Below, in pieces: positions 22,600 through 34,021 of a DNA stretch of 64,000 bases. The position numbers and the translations under genes are program-made. A model generated the notes under the pieces. The model made no database searches. It worked only from the letters and a program-made list of their open reading frames with translations, and was not told where the DNA came from. The stretch is from Siphonodentalium dalli (lineage: Eukaryota > Mollusca > Scaphopoda > Gadilida > Siphonodentaliidae): assembly GCA_032622095.1 (NCBI GenBank), contig CP136065.1, positions 156,121,577 to 156,185,576 on the forward strand, given 5' to 3'. Every line of letters starts with the position of its first letter. The stretch's first letter is position 1.

Positions 22600-24670
22600 A
22601 CAGATATGCCACATGGCATTTTTTTAGTTCCGATAATGGGGAAAGTTGTTGTCATTTCGAGATATATAGCTATTGAACTGGAAGAAACGACTGATGTTCG
22701 AGCTTAAACATCCAGCACTGATATTTTATCATGCTATGAATGATGGATGTCTGGAAATTATGTCTCTTCTGTAACAGTATTGTCATCTGGTATATCATTT
22801 TTCAGAATAGAGATATTGGAGTACTTTTTGATCCGAATTGAGTATTGACCGGTAATGCATAGATCGAGAAAACATTTACCCTTTGTATAGCTGGTTTTCA
22901 ATGGGGGCCACAATGGAACTCATTTTTCTCAGAAAAATTTAATTTCAACTCAACATTAAACTTTATTAAATCAAGATAATCAAATGTCACACACTTTCTA
23001 ACATAATATTGAATTGGACACTCCTTGTCCATCAAATATTGAACAAAACTGGAATTGAAATATATAACGTTTCATTTATAGATGAAAAAATAATATGTGT
23101 TACACGACGGACTTCAGCGCAACACGAAAGACACATATTTGCTACGGGGTGGACAATATCTGATAAATGTCTGTATAAAAGCCATGTCGAAATCCAGAGT
23201 TACGAAATATGCTAACAAGATGATAAAACCTGTTATTCATAAAGAAAATACAGCGACGAACTACACAATCGGGATATCTGACGTTTGGTATACGATGTAG
23301 GAATAGGCTTTGTTACAGTAAGGACCACAACGTTACACAACTGACACAGTCATATGCGAAATGTCATTTGTATACATATAGGTATCATAATCATGTACTG
23401 GCATCAGTGCAAATTCAATATTATGGCGATTCTCGCGAGAATTCATGTTCCAAATACTTAATGATGTTCTCTGACGCGTATTTCTATATCAATATATGAT
23501 GTGCGTTACAGTAAAGATTACACGATTGACAAAAAAAGGCGCATAGCATATATACAGGCTATTATATAAAACGAGGTTCAATTTGTGGAATTTCTTTTCA
23601 TAATAAATGCCCCACTGTTGTTTACACATTTAGTACACATATGGTATAACGAATATTGTTAACTGAATACCATCGTGTCTTGTGCTATAGTAAATAAATT
23701 GTCGTTACACGATAGACATTGGTTATAGTCGGGGGAACACTCTATCCCTTGCTTTATCAGATGACATAATATGAACGTACACTAACATTCGTTTGTGTTT
23801 AAATATAATACAACTATGTGGTGAAGAGCTGCCCGCGTACTGGACAATATGTAAGGATAAAGAATATTGTGTGTAGGTTAAACTATTGTGATAGATTCGA
23901 GTAACGTACGACAGGGATATGCTATGGGATTATCCGGATACATGTAAATTAGCACACATTGTATATTTGAATCCCTTTCGTATATACCTGTCTCGTTTAG
24001 CTTTGTGCTCGGTTGAGATAAATTAAAACAAGTGCATGTCCGTGTTTCATAAATACAAGTACATGTTCCTGGTGTTAGATAAGCTATCCCGATGCACGTT
24101 GCTCGAATTCATCATTACAAGCATGAATTCCACCTTCATTATATTCACAGGTCCCAAGAAAAAAAAATTACCACAATTTTTGTTCTGGGGACCTGTGATT
24201 ATATTCACATATAAAAAAAAAGTATATTAGTGAGGTGAAGTAATGATAACCTTTAAAACAGTTTACTCATCGCCGAGTCCCACGCACATTCCCCAACAGC
24301 GAAATGTGAATGAGACCCCTCGATCAGTTGTGGATCTGGAATAAACGAGATCACTTCATCATAATTATACCAAGAAATGTCATTACATTTTTTCGGCAAT
24401 CAAAAGCAGTTAGAATATTTAACGCAACACCTTGCTCAACCACCGTCTTCTTACATATCTGCTCGCCCCGTGTTTCCGCGGCAACCTCTACCTGTGAACA
24501 TTGGTGCATGCTCGACTCATAATTCTTGCAATAATCGTGTTCAACCCAGCTTCCATCAACTATGCCTCATCAACAACAGTCACATCGACGCGCACACCAC
24601 TCTGCTCACAACTTTCACTGACCACGCTACCTTGCTCGACCTCCTCACATATCTCCTCACCACCCACAAC
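22600..24670. other. AT-rich stretch without a recognisable gene
   Basis: Only small structures were noticed: an inverted pair cacaggtccc / ggggacctgtg at about 24148-24195, and loosely similar phrases around 'gtatacgatg..gttacagtaa' at 23290-23330 and 23500-23520. Open stretches here are short and featureless. Confidence 0.4.
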
Positions 24671-24674
24671 CACT

Positions 24675-24930
24675 TGGGCCAACGTAATTTTGCTCATTGG
24701 GTCAACGTTGGGCCAACGCATTGAGCCTACGTTGGGCCAACGTTGGGCGACATATACAGAGCGTTGGCCCAACGTTGGGACAACGTTGATATATATCCAG
24801 ATCATATTGTTGGCATAACGTTGACCCAACTTTGGAAACGAAACCCTTTGGTTGGCATAACGTTGACCGGCAGCCCAACTGAGGGACAACGTTGGGAACT
24901 CAAACTAAATTGGTTGGCATAACGTTGGGG
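24675..24930. repeat. TTGGGCCAACGTT repeat array, left block
   Basis: At least eight variants of the palindrome-like acgttgggccaacgt lie in both orientations (gttggcccaacgtt, gttggcataacgttg). A ~455 bp stretch without the motif (24931-25385) separates this from the right block. Confidence 0.75.
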
Positions 24931-25389
24931 AATTTTGTATTTTTTTTTGTGGCATCCAATAATCCGTTCATAATCCAGTTACCACCTTCAGCCACCATGT
25001 CGCTATCTGGTGCAAGTTTGTGAGAAACTACTATGCATGTCAATAGGCATTCTCCGCTATAACTGATATGTACGCCGTGCAAACATCCAGAATTTTTTGA
25101 TTCCGAGAAAAATATTGGGAAAAATAATTAGTTTTACACAAAAGAGTAGTTTCTCACAAACGTAAACCTACCTCGGATATCGACTCGATGACCGATGGCG
25201 GCATCTACAGAACGAACAAATCCTTGAATTCCAAATTAATGAAACTGAATGCTTTATATTTGCTCAAATCAATACCAGCAGCAACACTGAACGAGAACCA
25301 GAACAAAGGGCGCAATAAGAAAAGCAGACGCCTGATCCGTTGTGTGCACCCGCGCGTAGAGTTTGACGTCAGAGCTTTCTACGTCATTT

Positions 25390-26190
25390 ACGTTGGCATT
25401 ACGTTGGGCCAACGATATACCAACCGGCACCATCCAACGTATTTTATGACATATCGTAGCATATATTGTGTCAGCAATGATTGTACGTTTGTTTACGGAA
25501 CATAAAGTATCGGCATATCGTTGAGATTTATATCACATGTATGTACGCTGTATGTAATTGGACTGCCATGAGGCCGTTAGCGTTGACCCAACATTGGACC
25601 AACGTTATAATGCCAACTGTTGCATGGGAGGAATACCTTAATTGGGGTCAACCAAGGGCCAACAACGTAAACCCAACCAATGTTATGTGAACAGTAAATT
25701 CCATTTTCGTGTTGGCGTTGGCCCAACGTTATACTTTCAACGGTTGGGAGGAATACGTTGGGCCAACCAAGGCCAACCCAACCAATTTACTGCAGATAAT
25801 TCCGTTGGCATGTTCGCGTTGGCACAACATTGGCCAACGTTATAGTTCCAACGGTTTGGAGGAATACGTTGGGTCAACCAAAGGCCAACCAAACCAATTT
25901 ACTGCAGATAATTCCGTTGGTATGTTCGCGATGGCTCAACATTGGGGCCAACGTTATAATTCCAACGGTTGGGAGGAATAGGTTGGGCCAACCAAGGGCC
26001 AACCACGCCAACCCAACCAAGTTACTGCAGATAATTCCGTTGGCATGTTCGCGTTGGCACAACGTTGGGCCAACGTTATATTTCCAACGGCTGGGAGGAA
26101 TACGTTGGACCAACCAAGGACCAACAACGTCAACCCAACCAAACCTAATTCCAACCGTGCCGACATTATGCCTACGTTGGCCCAACGTAG
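25390..26190. repeat. TTGGGCCAACGTT repeat array, right block with 112-123 bp units
   Basis: Tandem units contain gttggc(a)caacgttgggccaac, gttata(t/g)ttccaacgg, gggaggaatacgttggg(c/t)c and ttactgcagataattccgtt. The last phrase starts at 25787, 25899 and 26022, giving 112 and 123 bp steps. Translation yields repetitive 'ALAQRW.NV...GRNTLGQP' strings in three frames, so it is a satellite and not a gene. Confidence 0.85.
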
Positions 26191-26966
26191 TCATGCTATC
26201 TGGGATGGCCATATTGTTAGTTCAAGTTGAAAGACAAACATAACCAATTAAATATTATGTATATCGTGTGATATATTTCCGCGGTGCCCAAAGAAAAGAG
26301 AGAAAAAATATTAAATGCCACAGGCATGTCCTCTGGATAACAATTGTTGTATTTACTGTAACGGCCACTCGATTTGAGTTAGATCGTACACGGAATCATG
26401 TCGCAACCGAAGGAATAACTAATAATAAGTAACAGTCTCGTTATAATTGATGTTTTCTCCCGTCTATCATGGTTTCACATGAAATGCAAAATCGACTACC
26501 ACATAAGAACATCTTTAATGTAACATAAACATATCTTTCATGTAACGAAAATTCAAAACATCGAAGCACTGATGATAATATTTTCCAAATCAAACACATT
26601 TTGTAATCTGAAAGAAGAAAAAGACCCCAGGTACACCCTCTAGATATTTCAGCTTGGTGTTGCGTGTGTTCACACACAAACAGCCTCTGTAAACAGCAGC
26701 CTTTCCTTTTCGTTACAGTATCAGTCTCTCCTGTAACATTTTGGCCTGTTACAGCAGAGAACGTTACAGTAGAGATAGTACAGACCATTCTGGTCACGGC
26801 ATTCAATGAGTTCTCCATCCAGTATGGTGAAAATAGGGAAGTATAAAGTACACCACAGTAGCTTCGGAAACATTTATTTGAAATATAATTATACATATGT
26901 TATAGCGAACAAACATGCGTTATTTAAAAGACGACTTTGAAAAGTACGCGAGGGGGTCAACCTACA
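26191..26966. other. Unclassified stretch
   Basis: A 151-codon open stretch on the minus strand (26441-26896) is Cys-rich and lacks any motif I recognise; no splice or promoter context supports it. No clear repeat was identified. Confidence 0.4.
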
Positions 26967-27278
26967 TCTCATATAAATTTTGAAGACCTCTGTCTGTATG
27001 TATGTTTGTTTGTTTGTCTGTCTGTCTGTCATTTATACAAATCTACGATTCTCGACCGATCGGGACGAAACTTGGTACGTGTGTGTCGTTTGACCAGGCG
27101 GTGAACGTTGTCGTATTGGCGAGCCCGTGCGGCGCCCGCTTCGCGCATGCGCAGACGAGATCTCGGAAACGGGTGGAGCTATCGACTTGAAATTTGCTAT
27201 GTGAATGTATCTTGCCCCGGATACGAATTTGAAATTTTGTTTTTGAATAGCCCGGACAACGTCGGGCTCATCGGCTAG
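26967..27278 (+). mobile_element. Helitron-like non-autonomous element, family 2, solitary copy
   Basis: It starts A|TCTCATATAAATTTTG and ends with the imperfect hairpin agcccggacaacgtcgggct, 6 bases (catcgg), then CTAG|T. A 5' TC, a 3' hairpin shortly before CTRR, and insertion between A and T are the Helitron signature. Inside are a (tgtt)/(tgtc) microsatellite (27003-27030), the phrase ctcgaccgatcgggacgaaa, and one copy of the 122 bp core that is repeated 2-3 times in the relatives at 40453-41863. No Rep/helicase gene. Confidence 0.82.
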
Positions 27279-28840
27279 TATTATATAATTGTGTTATCGC
27301 AAGTTGTTTTTTGATTCAGACGACATGCGTTTCCGATATTGTGACGTACACAGCATCACGGAGAACAAAATACGGAGATTATAAATATCAGGGATACGTC
27401 ATTATGTCAAGTAAATTGCACTTCGTTACACGAGAGACAAAATGTTGAGGTACAAAGTTTCTGAGCAATTTTCACTTAGTTAATTTCAATCTTGGGTGGT
27501 GTATATGTGACAGTAGTTTATACGAAGAACTAAACTAATGATATGCCAGAGGATTTTCTCGGTGGCATGTAGTTAATATATCGAAATTTCGATTTAAGCC
27601 TGTAAATTTTTCCTGGGGACAGGCCAAATCTGGCCATGAATGAGCCCATTACATACATATATACCCGAACATCACGCTTATTTGTGTGTGCATGTTATGG
27701 CAGTGATAGAGATGCACACTGGGAACAATAGTTGGGATCCGCACGTTGCATTATGCACTCATCATCCACCGAGGACATAAATTTTGACCAAAATTGATAT
27801 TGACTCAAATACGTTATGCTGTTTAAAATTGATATCACACGACGTTAGTTGGGCCACCGACCACGAAGACGTAATGATGTCCTGAGGAAATGTCGAATTG
27901 TATTTATAAAGTTATTGTTCCATATTTTCTTTCTCCTATCTGTGATATGAGCAATATAGTTACCCCCGTCCGTTACCCAGTACTTATAGAGTCTAAATAT
28001 GAATGTAAAACAGTATAGGGGTGATTCTCCATTAAATGAACAATTTCGTCCAGAAAATTCTGGGGGAAAAAAGTTTGTCACATGCCGTTGAATTTTATGT
28101 GAGTATGTAGCACATATATTGGTGACCACGAAAATGACATTTGGCAAAATTATAGGTCCAGGTCAAGGTCAATCAAGGTTGTTCATTACAGCATGTGCCA
28201 ATCACGATTTTTGGGGTTGAATCAGGGCAACGTCATTGTCAAATTCGCTCTTTCTCCATAACTTGTTGACATGTGCCCTTTAATAGTTGAATTGTCGTTA
28301 TGAGTATATATTGTTTGAGTAGCCGATGATGTATCCGTCCAGACGACGTATTGCGTAGCTCCGCACGTTGAGACGTCTATGAGATACAGCCATTTGAATA
28401 TACGTGGTGGAAATTGATGTGCTTTGTGGGCGTGACTTAGAGTTCAAACTCTCTAAAAGGTCAACGAATACAGATATGATAATTGGAAACAGATTTTGAT
28501 CGCATAAAAGGCGATTCCTATCAAGTCTGGCATGCCCTGGTCCCTCGTACACTTGGTTTTGACTCCAAACGATCGAGGAACTCTGATGTAGACAACGTGA
28601 ACATACGTCAATCAAAGTCTGTTCCCCCAAGGGGTTCTCCAAATTGCAATGATAATTTAGAGTAGAAAACATTGTCGATGGATTTCTCTTACATGTTTCA
28701 AGATATTGAACTGAAATTTTGTATTTAGGGGTTTCTCGGTGCGTCAATCAGATAGAATTGTCAGTGAGATATTCTGATGGTCCAAAATGTGTATTTTGAC
28801 GCCGCTGCTATAACACACAATTCGTTAGATTCCGTTGACC
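27279..28840. other. Unclassified stretch; no gene recognised
   Basis: A 149-codon open stretch on the minus strand (28298-28747) and a 100-codon one (27845-28147) have no recognisable domain. A 12 base phrase (gggtgattctcc) at about 28020 has its complement at about 29816, too short on its own to call an element. Confidence 0.35.
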
Positions 28841-28892
28841 CCCCCCCCCCCCCCCACACCACCACTCGTTCACTCACCCCCCCCCCCCCCGA
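28838..28892. repeat. Two long poly-C tracts
   Basis: C runs of about 18 and 14 bases are separated by acaccaccactcgttcactca. Similar C or G runs recur across the window in or near 'ttggaaatttcc' repeat DNA. Confidence 0.9.
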
Positions 28893-29019
28893 TTTTATAT
28901 AAACGCACTAAAACTAATCCATATGTCATATTTGTTCTTTTCATCTTCACCCAGATCATCCCTTAACATGTTTTATTTGTTAGATCGTGTTTGCGTCTCT
29001 GGATATTTCAAAATTAAAA

Positions 29020-29430
29020 TTGCGTCATTACCCAAACAGAAGGAGTGTTTGGGTAATGACGCGTTTGGGTAATGACGATTTTCGTTTCAGCGCGCTCTTA
29101 TATTTTGAATATCCATCACCTATGAAAATGAACTAGTTTATGAACAAACAACCGCTGTGAGCTTTCGAAAAAAAACTTTTAATCCTTCGCCTACAGCATG
29201 TAACATTCAAATGGTCTGCGTTTGTGTAATGACGCTGAATAAACATACGCTAGCGATTTCTAGTTTCAAAGGTTGATTTTGAAAAATTATTCAAGGAAAC
29301 ATAACCTGGGTTTATTTTTTCTAGACAATAAATGATATTTTCTCCACGTTGCAACCATAGATATGAACAAGCTATGTTTCTGGTGAAAATATCAGCCGTC
29401 TTTATCGTGCGTTTGGGTAATGATTCTACA
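29020..29430. repeat. 'gtttgggtaatgacg' motif cluster
   Basis: Five copies of a (c/g)gtttg(g/t)gtaatgacg motif: one inverted at about 29020-29036, two direct at 29047-29080, and diverged ones at about 29217-29235 and 29406-29422. Spacing is irregular, unlike a simple tandem repeat. Function unknown. Confidence 0.6.
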
Positions 29431-29956
29431 TAACGGGACATGCTTTTGGAAGACTTCACATGCTTTCCACTAACTAAATATTTAATTTCATAAAAATTAT
29501 ACGAATTGCATGGCGTTCAGTGCAAAATTCCGCACAAGAATATTAATTGGTTTAAAGATAAATCGTTCGGTGGCGAATGGGAACAATCAGGGAAGTTGAA
29601 TGCCTTTGATTTGGGACACGCTGTTTCGGGGTACGTAGCCTGTAATATATACATGGCATATATGTTGTCACACGTCCATACTAAACCCGAAATGTCTCTA
29701 ATAAATGCCTGTATCGTGAGCTACAAGATCATTACCATCACTTTTATGTATGGTGGCCATTGTTTTTCATAGGATGAACTAATAACGCAGGACATGGGTT
29801 TGCTCGTTTACGGGAGAATCACCCATAGGCATGCATGTCATGCATGTGTGCATTGGTAATTTCAAGGGAATGACGATTGGTCTAGTCTTCCTTAAATCAC
29901 ATTAACCACAAAATCGTTGACCGATTGTTAAATATTTGACTATATATATGGGACAT

Positions 29957-30045
29957 TTAAAGGCATGGGCGGCGTTCGTTGCAGACATATTCATATTTGT
30001 TCAAATCGCCATCAACAGAAGGAATATTAAAATATGATATTGACA
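29957..30045 (+). mobile_element. Isolated terminus of the TTAAAGG..GGGCGGCGTT family
   Basis: TTAAAGGCATGGGCGGCGTT followed by 'atattcatatttgttcaaat' and 'gccatcaacagaaggaatat' matches the ends of the complete element at 48467-48994. I find no matching inverted end nearby, so this appears to be a truncated copy or one with a decayed right end. Confidence 0.65.
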
Positions 30046-31504
30046 TGCATAAACATTTTGGGAATGCAATGAGATAATGCAGTTGTGTTTGTAAAGTTAT
30101 TCATAATTACTTAGCATTATTACAGTTGAATACACGTGGGCCTAAATCCGGGAAAATGGGTCTCGGTTAAATAACGCCTTCTTGGACATACACTTGGTCT
30201 GTTCTCATCATTATGCTCATTGTACGCCTTCTAATTTCATTCTTACTCACCACTTATGCAAAATCAAGTGATGTATATAGTGCTAATTATTTGAATGTGA
30301 GTTTGGTCAATATACTTATGTGGTGAAATATTGCAAATAACGTTAACTGTAACAGTAAATATTGAGTTCAAATGTATTTACGCACCTGGTACATATGGCA
30401 TGCGTTACCATGGTGATATAATCAAAATTATATGACGTCATCCATCATACAAGTCAATTTTCATTTTATCTCGGAAAGGGTGGGGGTTTCATTAACTCGC
30501 GCGCGTTATATCGCTGTCTTATTAAACGGGTGAGGGTGGGGCATGTTACTCCATTACTGCGGTAAATCGTTTGTCCATTTATATTCAGGCGGTGTTGTTT
30601 GCCAGAGGAGGTTCCATTAAACTCAGGGCTCGCGGATGAATATGCTTAGATCAGTCAGAGTTCGTCTATATCTGCAGATGAAAAGCGAATTCAATTTGTA
30701 TGTGTTGCATGGGCCTAACTCCGGTTTGATGTGTTTCTGTCTTAGATCGAGTAGTTTCTTGCATTTGAGGATGATATGATACTCATCCCCGAGTACATAG
30801 TGTACGATGAATATCCGTGGTGTATACGCAGGCGTGAAAATGAGAGCGTAAGGAGCCAGAGGCGCCATGCACAAGCGGACATATACAAAGGGGGCACAAC
30901 TTCCAGAAAATGGCACTTTTTCGGTCACAGTCATGCATTGGTATACATGATGCAGATGGCGAAAACAAAAACAAAATAATGTAGTCGCACAAAATTTCAA
31001 GGCACTTCCCAGGACCACAGGGGCATGTAACGCGCTCCGCTGCCCGCCCCCTTTTGCGCTGCCCATATACGCCCCTTCTATATACGCGCCTGCTTCACGT
31101 TAATGGTAGTATAATAAGGACAAGGGGGGCTGTAGGTATTTCCCGTTTACCATCGCTCTGGAATCGGACAAATTTAGCCCATTTACCCGAGTAATCCTAT
31201 CCACTGATGTGTCGGCGAAGGATTCATTTTTCAATCAATACCACAAGCTCCCATCAGAACCATTTATATCCATAGCATTTGATAATTTTTTTACCACCGA
31301 ATATTGTCTCCGGAGAGCGTAAATTTTCGGATTGATCCGACTCAGAGAACAATGGACGATATGTTCCTCTAAATTCACCCCCAAACAGCTTACTATAATT
31401 AAAAATCGGTCAAACGATCAACTAAACATCTAGCGCTCAGTGATTTCTTGTCGGCTAATAATTTAGTTACTCATACAAATCAACACATCGTCAGTAAAAA
31501 CAAT
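30046..31504. other. No recognisable gene or strong repeat
   Basis: Open stretches at 30623-31066 (minus, 147 codons) and 30776-30979 (plus) overlap on opposite strands and carry no motif. Local GC-rich phrases occur at 30490-30540 and 31030-31090. Confidence 0.35.
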
Positions 31505-31740
31505 TTATAGAGGCGAAATCTGTCGATAATTCTAATTATTTTTCATTTTTTTTTACAAATCACACAGCTCCTCATTTTAATATTCATTACGACCTGACCT
31601 TTCCATGACTGCCATAGTAGAAACAGCCAATCAGCGCTCAGTATTATAATCGAGGTCAGGTCGTAATGAATATTAAAATTACGAGCTGCGTGAATGGTAA
31701 AAAAAATAAAATAGAATTATCGACAGATTTCTCCTCTTAC
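31505..31740. mobile_element. Palindromic hairpin MITE, ~236 bp
   Basis: The left arm (31505-31600, starting atagaggcgaaatctgtcga) is mirrored by the right arm (31653-31740, ending atcgacagatttctcctctt). Inner ends are cattacgacctgacct and aggtcaggtcgtaatg. The loop is ~50 bp. No target duplication is obvious. Confidence 0.85.
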
Positions 31741-31859
31741 AGGACCAAGCTCTTATAAGAGCTCTACTAGAAGTCTAGAATGAACATATTTTGTTCTATT
31801 ATATGTAAATTCTGTTTCCGCTAAATGATATAGGCCTGTTGGAATCAGGGAGCTAAATG

Positions 31860-32285
31860 TGTTTCAGAGTCGGGAAGCGAGTGCACCGTAGAAAGCTAAA
31901 GGTGAAGGTAACTGAAGAATGACCTTCACCTGATACATGTGACACGTTATTAAAGGATGACATCGTGTTTATTTGATTTGTACATAATATCTAAATAATT
32001 TAAACTGATGAATTAATGGGGGATTGGATTTTTGTGAGTGGGAAATTTATTTAACTGGCTACTGTAGTTCTGGGTTTTTCCAGATCAAATTTGGCTGTGG
32101 GATAGCCCTGCCGTACACTTGGGGATTTATTTTAAAAAGTAAACACATGACCTATGATTTTTCTTGCATTTTCGTGATCAATTGGTATCAATCTAGCTGG
32201 GTAAACATCATTGGAGTGGCCTGTGTGATTCAATTCAGTGAATTTGACTGAAACGTTAACACTGTCGCCTATGGGAAACCATTTA
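31860..32285. repeat. Dispersed ~420 bp repeat, uninterrupted copy
   Basis: It matches 61020-61140 plus 62337-62635: shared blocks include cttgtttatttgatttgtac/gtgtttatttgatttgtac, 'aatttaaactg(a/g)tgaatta', 'attttaaaaagtaaacacat', 'tcaatctagctgggtaaaca' and 'cgttaaca(c/t)tgtc'. It is the empty-site version of the copy that is split at 61141. Not coding in either copy. Confidence 0.8.
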
Positions 32286-32289
32286 GTTC

Positions 32290-32885
32290 AGTGATTCCTA
32301 TAGATGAGGGATGCATTGCCATTCCATGCAGAATGAAAGTTAATTATGCGTCCCTCTGTGCCTCCCACTGGCCACTGCTCCCCACCCACTGCATGCACCG
32401 GCGCCAGGCCCGAGTTTATTTCCGGTCGAATCTCATCACGGCTCCTAATTTATCTAATGAGCTGCGCGTATTATGCCACAGCATGCACCCCATAATCCGT
32501 AAATATTTGCTCTTACTCCGGCGCGACAAATCTATCTCGCGCCGGCTCAAATCGGCACGATTGTCATATTGCACGTTGCAAGAATCCATACCTGCAGAAT
32601 CTGACCGTAACACTGTATCAATATTTTATGTTGTGCAAGTCACACACAGTTCCGATGATATGTCTGTTCGTTAATCTGCTCGAAATGTCATATTTGTCCG
32701 CCTGAATAAGAGGCATAAATTGGCGTTAGAGTACCACTTGATGAATCATACAATATAATTAAATTACTGACCCGGCCGCCATTATCAATTATCTTGATTT
32801 AGCCACTATGTCTGTTGGCAGCAGTGGGTGTATGTTAGATATGAACCATGGAACTTGCCGTTGTTTTGCATGTGGGGGGGGGGGG
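32290..32885. other. Non-repetitive, GC-balanced stretch
   Basis: This block stands out from its surroundings: balanced base composition, no copy elsewhere in the window, and phrases such as taatttatctaatgagctgc, a gcgcgaca...tctcgcgcc inverted pair at about 32521-32543, and gccattatcaattatcttga at 32780-32799. A 127-codon open stretch (32291-32674) is not recognisable as a protein. A conserved regulatory or promoter-like region is possible but unproven. Confidence 0.3.
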
Positions 32886-33345
32886 GGAGCGGGGCTCAAT
32901 CGGTTAGGCGTACAACTCCAAGCCCTTTCGTCCTTCATCGCTGGCGATAAAGCTAGGGTTCAAATCCACATGTTTCCATCGTGGACATTGTAAATCGAAA
33001 TCGTTATCTGGTGGAGTTGCCAATTACTCACCAATGGCCCGGGGTTTGCCGCACACGGTCGACGAGTTTATCAGCCCTTAATTTCACCCTCCATCACTGG
33101 CAGTAAGGGTTCAAGTCCACATGTTTCCATCGTGGACTTTGTAAATCGAAATCGATATCTGGTGGAGTTGCCAGTTACCGATGGCCGGTGGTTTGCCGCA
33201 CATGGTCGACGAGTTTACCAGCCATTTAAATCACTGTTAGATTAGCCGTAAGTGTGCGGATTTCCTCCACCACTAAAATTGGCAACGTCGTGATATGGCC
33301 TCAGTTGCTGAAAGGGACATAAAACCTCAATCAATCAATCAATCC
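32886..33345 (+). mobile_element. tRNA-derived SINE with internally duplicated body
   Basis: The head carries RNA polymerase III promoter elements: an A-box-like ggctcaatcgg (32893) and B box GGTTCAAATCC (32957-32967). The body then repeats with a ~151 bp step, from ggttcaaatccacatgtttc to a second ggttcaagtccacatgtttc at 33108; both halves share 'tggtggagttgcca' and 'ggtcgacgagttta'. The 3' part (tgatatggcctcagttgctg, then gaaagggacataaaacc) ends in (tcaa)n. This tail resembles the conserved 3' domains of molluscan V/Meta-type SINEs; that assignment is from memory. Confidence 0.78.
32893..32967 (+). promoter_or_regulatory. Pol III A and B boxes of the SINE
   Basis: The A box ggctcaatcgg and B box ggttcaaatcc match the tRNA consensus at most positions and are ~64 bases apart, within the range for tRNAs with a long variable arm. 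A second B-box-like ggttcaagtcc is at 33108-33118. Confidence 0.65.
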
Positions 33346-33439
33346 CGTTGTTTTTCAAGGCCGTTTCTTCATTTTGTCGGCGTTGGATAACTTGGATATA
33401 CCAAGTTACACGCTTACGACAGTCAGAGACGTGGCGACA

Positions 33440-33835
33440 GGGGGTGAGGGTTGACCAAACATGTCAACAGATGGACATTTCATACCTGACTCATTTTTTG
33501 GACATTTCAGACCGAAAAAGGATGAAATGTTATAGTTTGATCTTGCAAACAAAATTTGGTGTAACATTTGTTATTTCAGACCAAAAGTCGTATATTCTTC
33601 TATACTATCAGTCAATTTGTTTTTGCAATCAGTTGGAAAATTTCCAACCATAGGGGTGTCATGGAGTTGGACATTTCTAACAATTGAAAACTTCGAGGTA
33701 CGGTTCGAAAATTCCAACCGAATTGGGTTCAAATGGAATTTCTCGGGCTTGGGAATTGGGTTCTAGTTCAAGGGTTGCAGTTGGAACTTCCAAGTTTGAC
33801 ACCCGGCAGGCCCCAACGGAGACCATGGAAAACTA
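33440..33835. repeat. 'ttggaaatttcc' family, diverged copy
   Basis: It contains gacatttcatacctgactca, agttggaaaatttccaacca, 'taggggtgtca' and 'aaattccaacc', then gcaggccccaacggagacc. This is the vocabulary of the hAT-type element at 19772-20948 (cagcggagaccctc at its right end), without intact CAGGGATG ends. Confidence 0.6.
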
Positions 33836-34021
33836 ACCTGGTGGCAGCGTAGCACCACAAAGCATGTACTTTATACTTACTATTTTTATTAGGCCTACTA
33901 CCTGCAATCACCATCACTGGTATGACATCGCGGAAATCCAAAAAATTATCCATCAGTAATACGTTGAAAATGAGTACACAACTATCATAATTTAGAATGT
34001 TATTTATTACTGCCGCTTTTG

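Larger units (their letters stand above)
22572..27807. repeat. 28 bp perfect inverted repeats 5.2 kb apart
   Basis: The 28 bases at 22572-22599 (starting tgagtcaatatcaatttt) recur as the exact reverse complement at 27780-27807. Homology does not clearly extend inward. They could be the ends of one 5.2 kb element enclosing the TTGGGCCAACGTT array and the Helitron-like element, or two copies of one short repeat. Confidence 0.4.

Noticed and set aside
25188-26243. Repetitive proteins with 'ALAQRW.NV' strings, up to 137 codons
   Set aside because: Products of the TTGGGCCAACGTT satellite, open in three frames and on both strands.
26441-26896. 151-codon Cys-containing minus-strand frame
   Set aside because: Cysteine spacing fits no zinc-binding pattern I know, and a plus-strand frame is also open there.
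28010-29830. A 1.8 kb element with gggtgattctcc ends
   Set aside because: Only 12 bases match in inverted orientation and no clear target duplication or inward homology supports it.
32893-32967. A functional tRNA gene
   Set aside because: A and B boxes fit, but I cannot fold an acceptor stem and the sequence continues into a SINE body with a (tcaa)n tail.
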